A stretch of DNA of 64,000 nt from Leucobacter zeae (lineage in GTDB: Bacteria > Actinomycetota > Actinomycetes > Actinomycetales > Microbacteriaceae): contig NZ_QYAB01000001.1 of NCBI RefSeq assembly GCF_016758175.1, positions 887,066 through 951,065 on the forward strand, given 5' to 3'. The translations under genes and the position numbers were made by a program. Every line of letters begins with the position of its first letter. The first letter of the stretch is position 1. Under the pieces are notes generated by a model, which saw only the letters and a program-made list of their open reading frames with translations, did no database searches and was not told the DNA's origin. Of the stretch, positions 61,693 through 64,000 are shown piece by piece.

Positions 61693-64000
61693 ATGCATCG
61701 CAAACAAATCAGTAAGGTCGGGGGCTGGCTGATCGCCGCTTCCGTCGTCGGGGGGTCGCTGGTGTTCGGTGCGTCTGCGGCGCAAGCCGCGGTCGATCAG
61801 ATCACGGTCACGAACCTGAACCTCTCGGGGCCGGGGTCGCTCAAGCAGGCCGTGATCGACGCGAACGCGTCGTCGAACTCCGAGGGGGTGCGGATCACCT
61901 TCGCCGAGAGCCTCGCAGGGACGGGCGAGCTCGAACTCAGCAACATCGCCGAGCGCATGGGCACGACGACGCTCAACCCGGGGTCGGAGAACACCGCAAC
62001 CGGCGCATGGTTCGTCGTCGACAACGCCGCGAACGCGCCCGTCTCGATCGACTTCACGAACCTCGACGGGATCAACGGCTACGACCACTGGTACGCCGGC
62101 TTCGACATCGAGTCGGACGGCGTCTCGCTGAGCAACCTCGCCAACCTGGAGGTCGGGGAGTCCGGCATCGCGGTCCGCGGCACGGGAACCTCGATCACGA
62201 ACGTCGAGCTGAAGGATCCCGACAGCTGGAACCAGGAAGTCGGCGTGCTCCTCATGGACGGCGCGACGGACACCACGCTCACCGACGTCACGGTGTACAG
62301 CCCCTACTGGGGCAGCGTCGTCGTGGACAACGAGGCGACGGTCACCAATACCGTGATCACCGGTCTCACGAGCCGCGGCGTCGAGAACTACGGCCACGTG
62401 ATGTTCGAGGACCGCGCCGTCGTCAATGGATTCTCCGTCAGCGACAGCGTACTCGGCGCTCCCGAGGAGATCGCGCCCGGCGAGGGCTTCTACGTCAATC
62501 CGGGCGTCGAGCTGACCGGTCTGAGCGTCACGGGCACCACGTTCCAGTCGCCGAACGAGGACGGGGTCTTCTTCCTCGGCGGCGCGCAGAAGCTCACGGA
62601 CACCGTGTTCGACGGCAACACCTTCGGCGGCAACGCCGAGCACCGCATCGCCGACGTCGTGGCCGGCAACACCGCCGAGTGGAACAACCTGACGTTCACC
62701 GGCAACACCGTCTCCCACGCCGGAGGCACCCTCTTCGGGGGCGCGGTGAACACCGCCGAGTTCTCGGGCAACACCTTCCTCGACGTTGATCGTCCCTTCG
62801 CGGCGGCGCTGCAGTTCTCGGGCGCGATCGCCGACGTCGCGGTGTCGGAGAACTCCTTCACCGACACCTGGTCCGACAACGGCATCTTCGTCACGGGCGC
62901 CTCGGCCGACAACGTCGCGATCACGGGCAACACCCTGACCAACACCTACGCCGACGTCTCGCGCGCCGCGATCAACATCGCGTCCAAGGGTGCGGGCAAC
63001 ACGGTCTCGGACAACACCCTGACGCAGGATCTGAGCGACACGACCCTGCCCGGGAACATCGACAACCACTGGGCGATCCACGTCAGCGCGAGCGCCCCTG
63101 CGGACGACCAGCAGGTCGGCTGGACGGTCACGAACAACACGATCGACGGGTTCGGCGGCAAGGATCGCTCCGAGGCTCCGATCACGTTCGCCGGCACCGG
63201 CAAGCTCCCCGTGACCGGCAACACGTTCGGCACGAACACCCGCGGAGGCACCGAGGCCGCCGATCTCGAGCACAGCGGCTACTGGTTCCTCTGGAACGTG
63301 TGGGACAGTCGCAGCAACCACACGGTGCAGACCTACCGCGCAGAGCAGGTGGCCTACACCGGGGCGAACGCCCGCTTCACGGCGGTCGATCCGGCCCCGC
63401 TCATCGGCAACAACGCCGCCACGGGACCCGTGACGCTCCACGTCTACTGGACCGCTGCCGACAACGCCGAGGAGTACCTCGGCGCGATCGAGGACGTCAC
63501 CGCGGGCGAGCGGGTGTCGATCCCGACCACGCACACCGATGGCTTCATCCGCGTGCAGACGGTCGACGCGAACGGCTACACCTCGCAGTACTCGGGCATC
63601 GACCCGAAGGCTCCCGTGACCGTGACCGCTCCCGTCGTGACGGAGACCACCGATGACGGCGCGACCGGCACCGGTACTCCGGAGGCCACGGTCGTGGTGC
63701 GCGATGCGGACGGCACGGATGTCACCGACGCCGTCGTCGACGCCGAGGGCAACTGGTCGGTCTCGGACCTCGAGTGCGGGAAGACCTACACCGTCGTGCA
63801 GGTCGTCGACGGCGCCGAGAGCCAGCCGACCGAGTTCACGACGGCGGACTGCCCGGTCGTCGTCCCCGAGGCCCCCGTCGTGACGAAGACCACCGATGAC
63901 GGCGCGACTGGCACCGGTACGCCGGAGGCCACGGTCGTGGTGCGCGATGCGGACGGCACGGACGTCACCGACGCCGTCGTCGACGCCGAGGGCAACTGGA
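61693..64000 (+). CDS. Secreted parallel beta-helix protein with tandem Ig-like repeats (runs off the window)
   Basis: At least 769 residues, incomplete at the 3' edge. A signal peptide (about 1-32, ending AAQA) is followed by a right-handed parallel beta-helix (about 45-560), with coil turns such as ITGNTLTNT, FDGNTFGGN, FSGNTF and VTNNTIDGF recurring. A linker domain (about 560-640) precedes Ig-like repeats of 81 residues from about 647. Such proteins often bind or cleave polysaccharides, or act as adhesins; no catalytic residues can be assigned. A cell-wall anchor, if any, lies beyond the window. ATG at 61693 is preferred; an in-frame GTG at 61681 is an alternative. Confidence 0.87.
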   Translation, partial: MHRKQISKVGGWLIAASVVGGSLVFGASAAQAAVDQITVTNLNLSGPGSLKQAVIDANASSNSEGVRITFAESLAGTGELELSNIAERMGTTTLNPGSENTATGAWFVVDNAANAPVSIDFTNLDGINGYDHWYAGFDIESDGVSLSNLANLEVGESGIAVRGTGTSITNVELKDPDSWNQEVGVLLMDGATDTTLTDVTVYSPYWGSVVVDNEATVTNTVITGLTSRGVENYGHVMFEDRAVVNGFSVSDSVLGAPEEIAPGEGFYVNPGVELTGLSVTGTTFQSPNEDGVFFLGGAQKLTDTVFDGNTFGGNAEHRIADVVAGNTAEWNNLTFTGNTVSHAGGTLFGGAVNTAEFSGNTFLDVDRPFAAALQFSGAIADVAVSENSFTDTWSDNGIFVTGASADNVAITGNTLTNTYADVSRAAINIASKGAGNTVSDNTLTQDLSDTTLPGNIDNHWAIHVSASAPADDQQVGWTVTNNTIDGFGGKDRSEAPITFAGTGKLPVTGNTFGTNTRGGTEAADLEHSGYWFLWNVWDSRSNHTVQTYRAEQVAYTGANARFTAVDPAPLIGNNAATGPVTLHVYWTAADNAEEYLGAIEDVTAGERVSIPTTHTDGFIRVQTVDANGYTSQYSGIDPKAPVTVTAPVVTETTDDGATGTGTPEATVVVRDADGTDVTDAVVDAEGNWSVSDLECGKTYTVVQVVDGAESQPTEFTTADCPVVVPEAPVVTKTTDDGATGTGTPEATVVVRDADGTDVTDAVVDAEGNW
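63634..64000 (+). repeat. 243-bp tandem repeat within the beta-helix protein gene
   Basis: Period 243 bp (81 codons): GTCGTGACG at 63634 and again at 63877. Over the shared ~125 bases only four substitutions are seen, three synonymous (ACC/ACT, ACT/ACG, GAT/GAC) and one Glu to Lys. More units probably follow beyond 64000. Confidence 0.9.

Noticed and set aside
61588..63534. Minus-strand open frame of 648 residues opposite the beta-helix protein gene
   Set aside because: The plus strand has a signal peptide, beta-helix pattern and in-frame tandem repeats; the minus frame is V/R/D/G-rich with no motif.

Overview
The window is 64 kb of very GC-rich DNA with dense genes on both strands, many GTG starts, and ATGA/GTGA overlaps between neighbours. 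Many start codons have a TANNNT -10 hexamer about 6 nt upstream, which is the usual sign of leaderless mRNAs in Actinobacteria. Gene content (DUF6264, DUF4245, DUF4241, RmuC, class II FBPase, class II aldolase, FumC, paired CNNM proteins) points to a Microbacteriaceae chromosome, perhaps Leucobacter or a close relative. The family and genus are inference. No integrase, transposase, phage, CRISPR array, rRNA or resistance island was seen.

Layout. 1-7.8 kb: the start of fumC, a beta-carbonic anhydrase, a DUF4245 protein and the exonuclease VII genes. xseB and xseA are separated by an unrelated plus-strand membrane-protein gene and about 0.6 kb of repeats. ispH and a VanY-like lipoprotein follow. 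7.8-15.2 kb: class II aldolase and GlpX fructose-bisphosphatase, divergently arranged, then DUF4241, RmuC, a lipoprotein and a DEDDh exonuclease. 15.3-19.5 kb: DUF1761, YchF, a perfect bidirectional terminator, and an overlapping pair of CNNM/CBS membrane proteins. 19.7-34.6 kb: small soluble proteins (AraC/GyrI, LRV-repeat protein, two related unknowns, alpha/beta hydrolases, ABC-F, CrtA-like, DinB-like, GNATs, VOC proteins, DUF3060 lipoprotein, DUF4287, SRPBCC, DUF1345). 34.8-38.4 kb: POT peptide transporter and the DUF485/ActP acetate uptake pair. 38.7-43 kb: small alarmone synthetase, phosphotransferase, homocysteine methyltransferase, a secreted-domain membrane protein and a CPBP protease. 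43.2-54.5 kb: two complete dipeptide/oligopeptide ABC operons in tandem. Each has a lipoprotein receptor, a hairpin, two permeases and one fused double-ATPase. 54.8-64 kb: Bcr/CflA exporter, TypA/BipA, a maltokinase-cap protein, a YtcJ-like amidohydrolase, tRNA-Pro(CGG), a tiny glycine-zipper protein, and the start of a large secreted parallel beta-helix protein with tandem Ig-like repeats that runs off the end.

How the parts fit. Peptide and acetate uptake (POT, two ABC systems, ActP), gluconeogenesis (GlpX, aldolase, FumC) and a (p)ppGpp synthetase suggest an amino-acid/peptide-using heterotroph. The two peptide operons share a GTCACG-N5-GTCACG direct repeat upstream of their receptor genes, so they may be co-regulated.

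The least explained content is non-coding. There are two copies, 57 kb apart, of a nested palindrome with CACTAC/GTAGTG outer arms and ~30-bp tandem arrays; a pair of imperfect ~70-bp palindromes; and a dispersed ~35-bp hairpin with compensatory changes. No clearly new defence or biosynthetic system is evident. The best novelty candidates are these repeat families, the 21.4-23.1 kb cluster of unknown genes, and the beta-helix surface protein.
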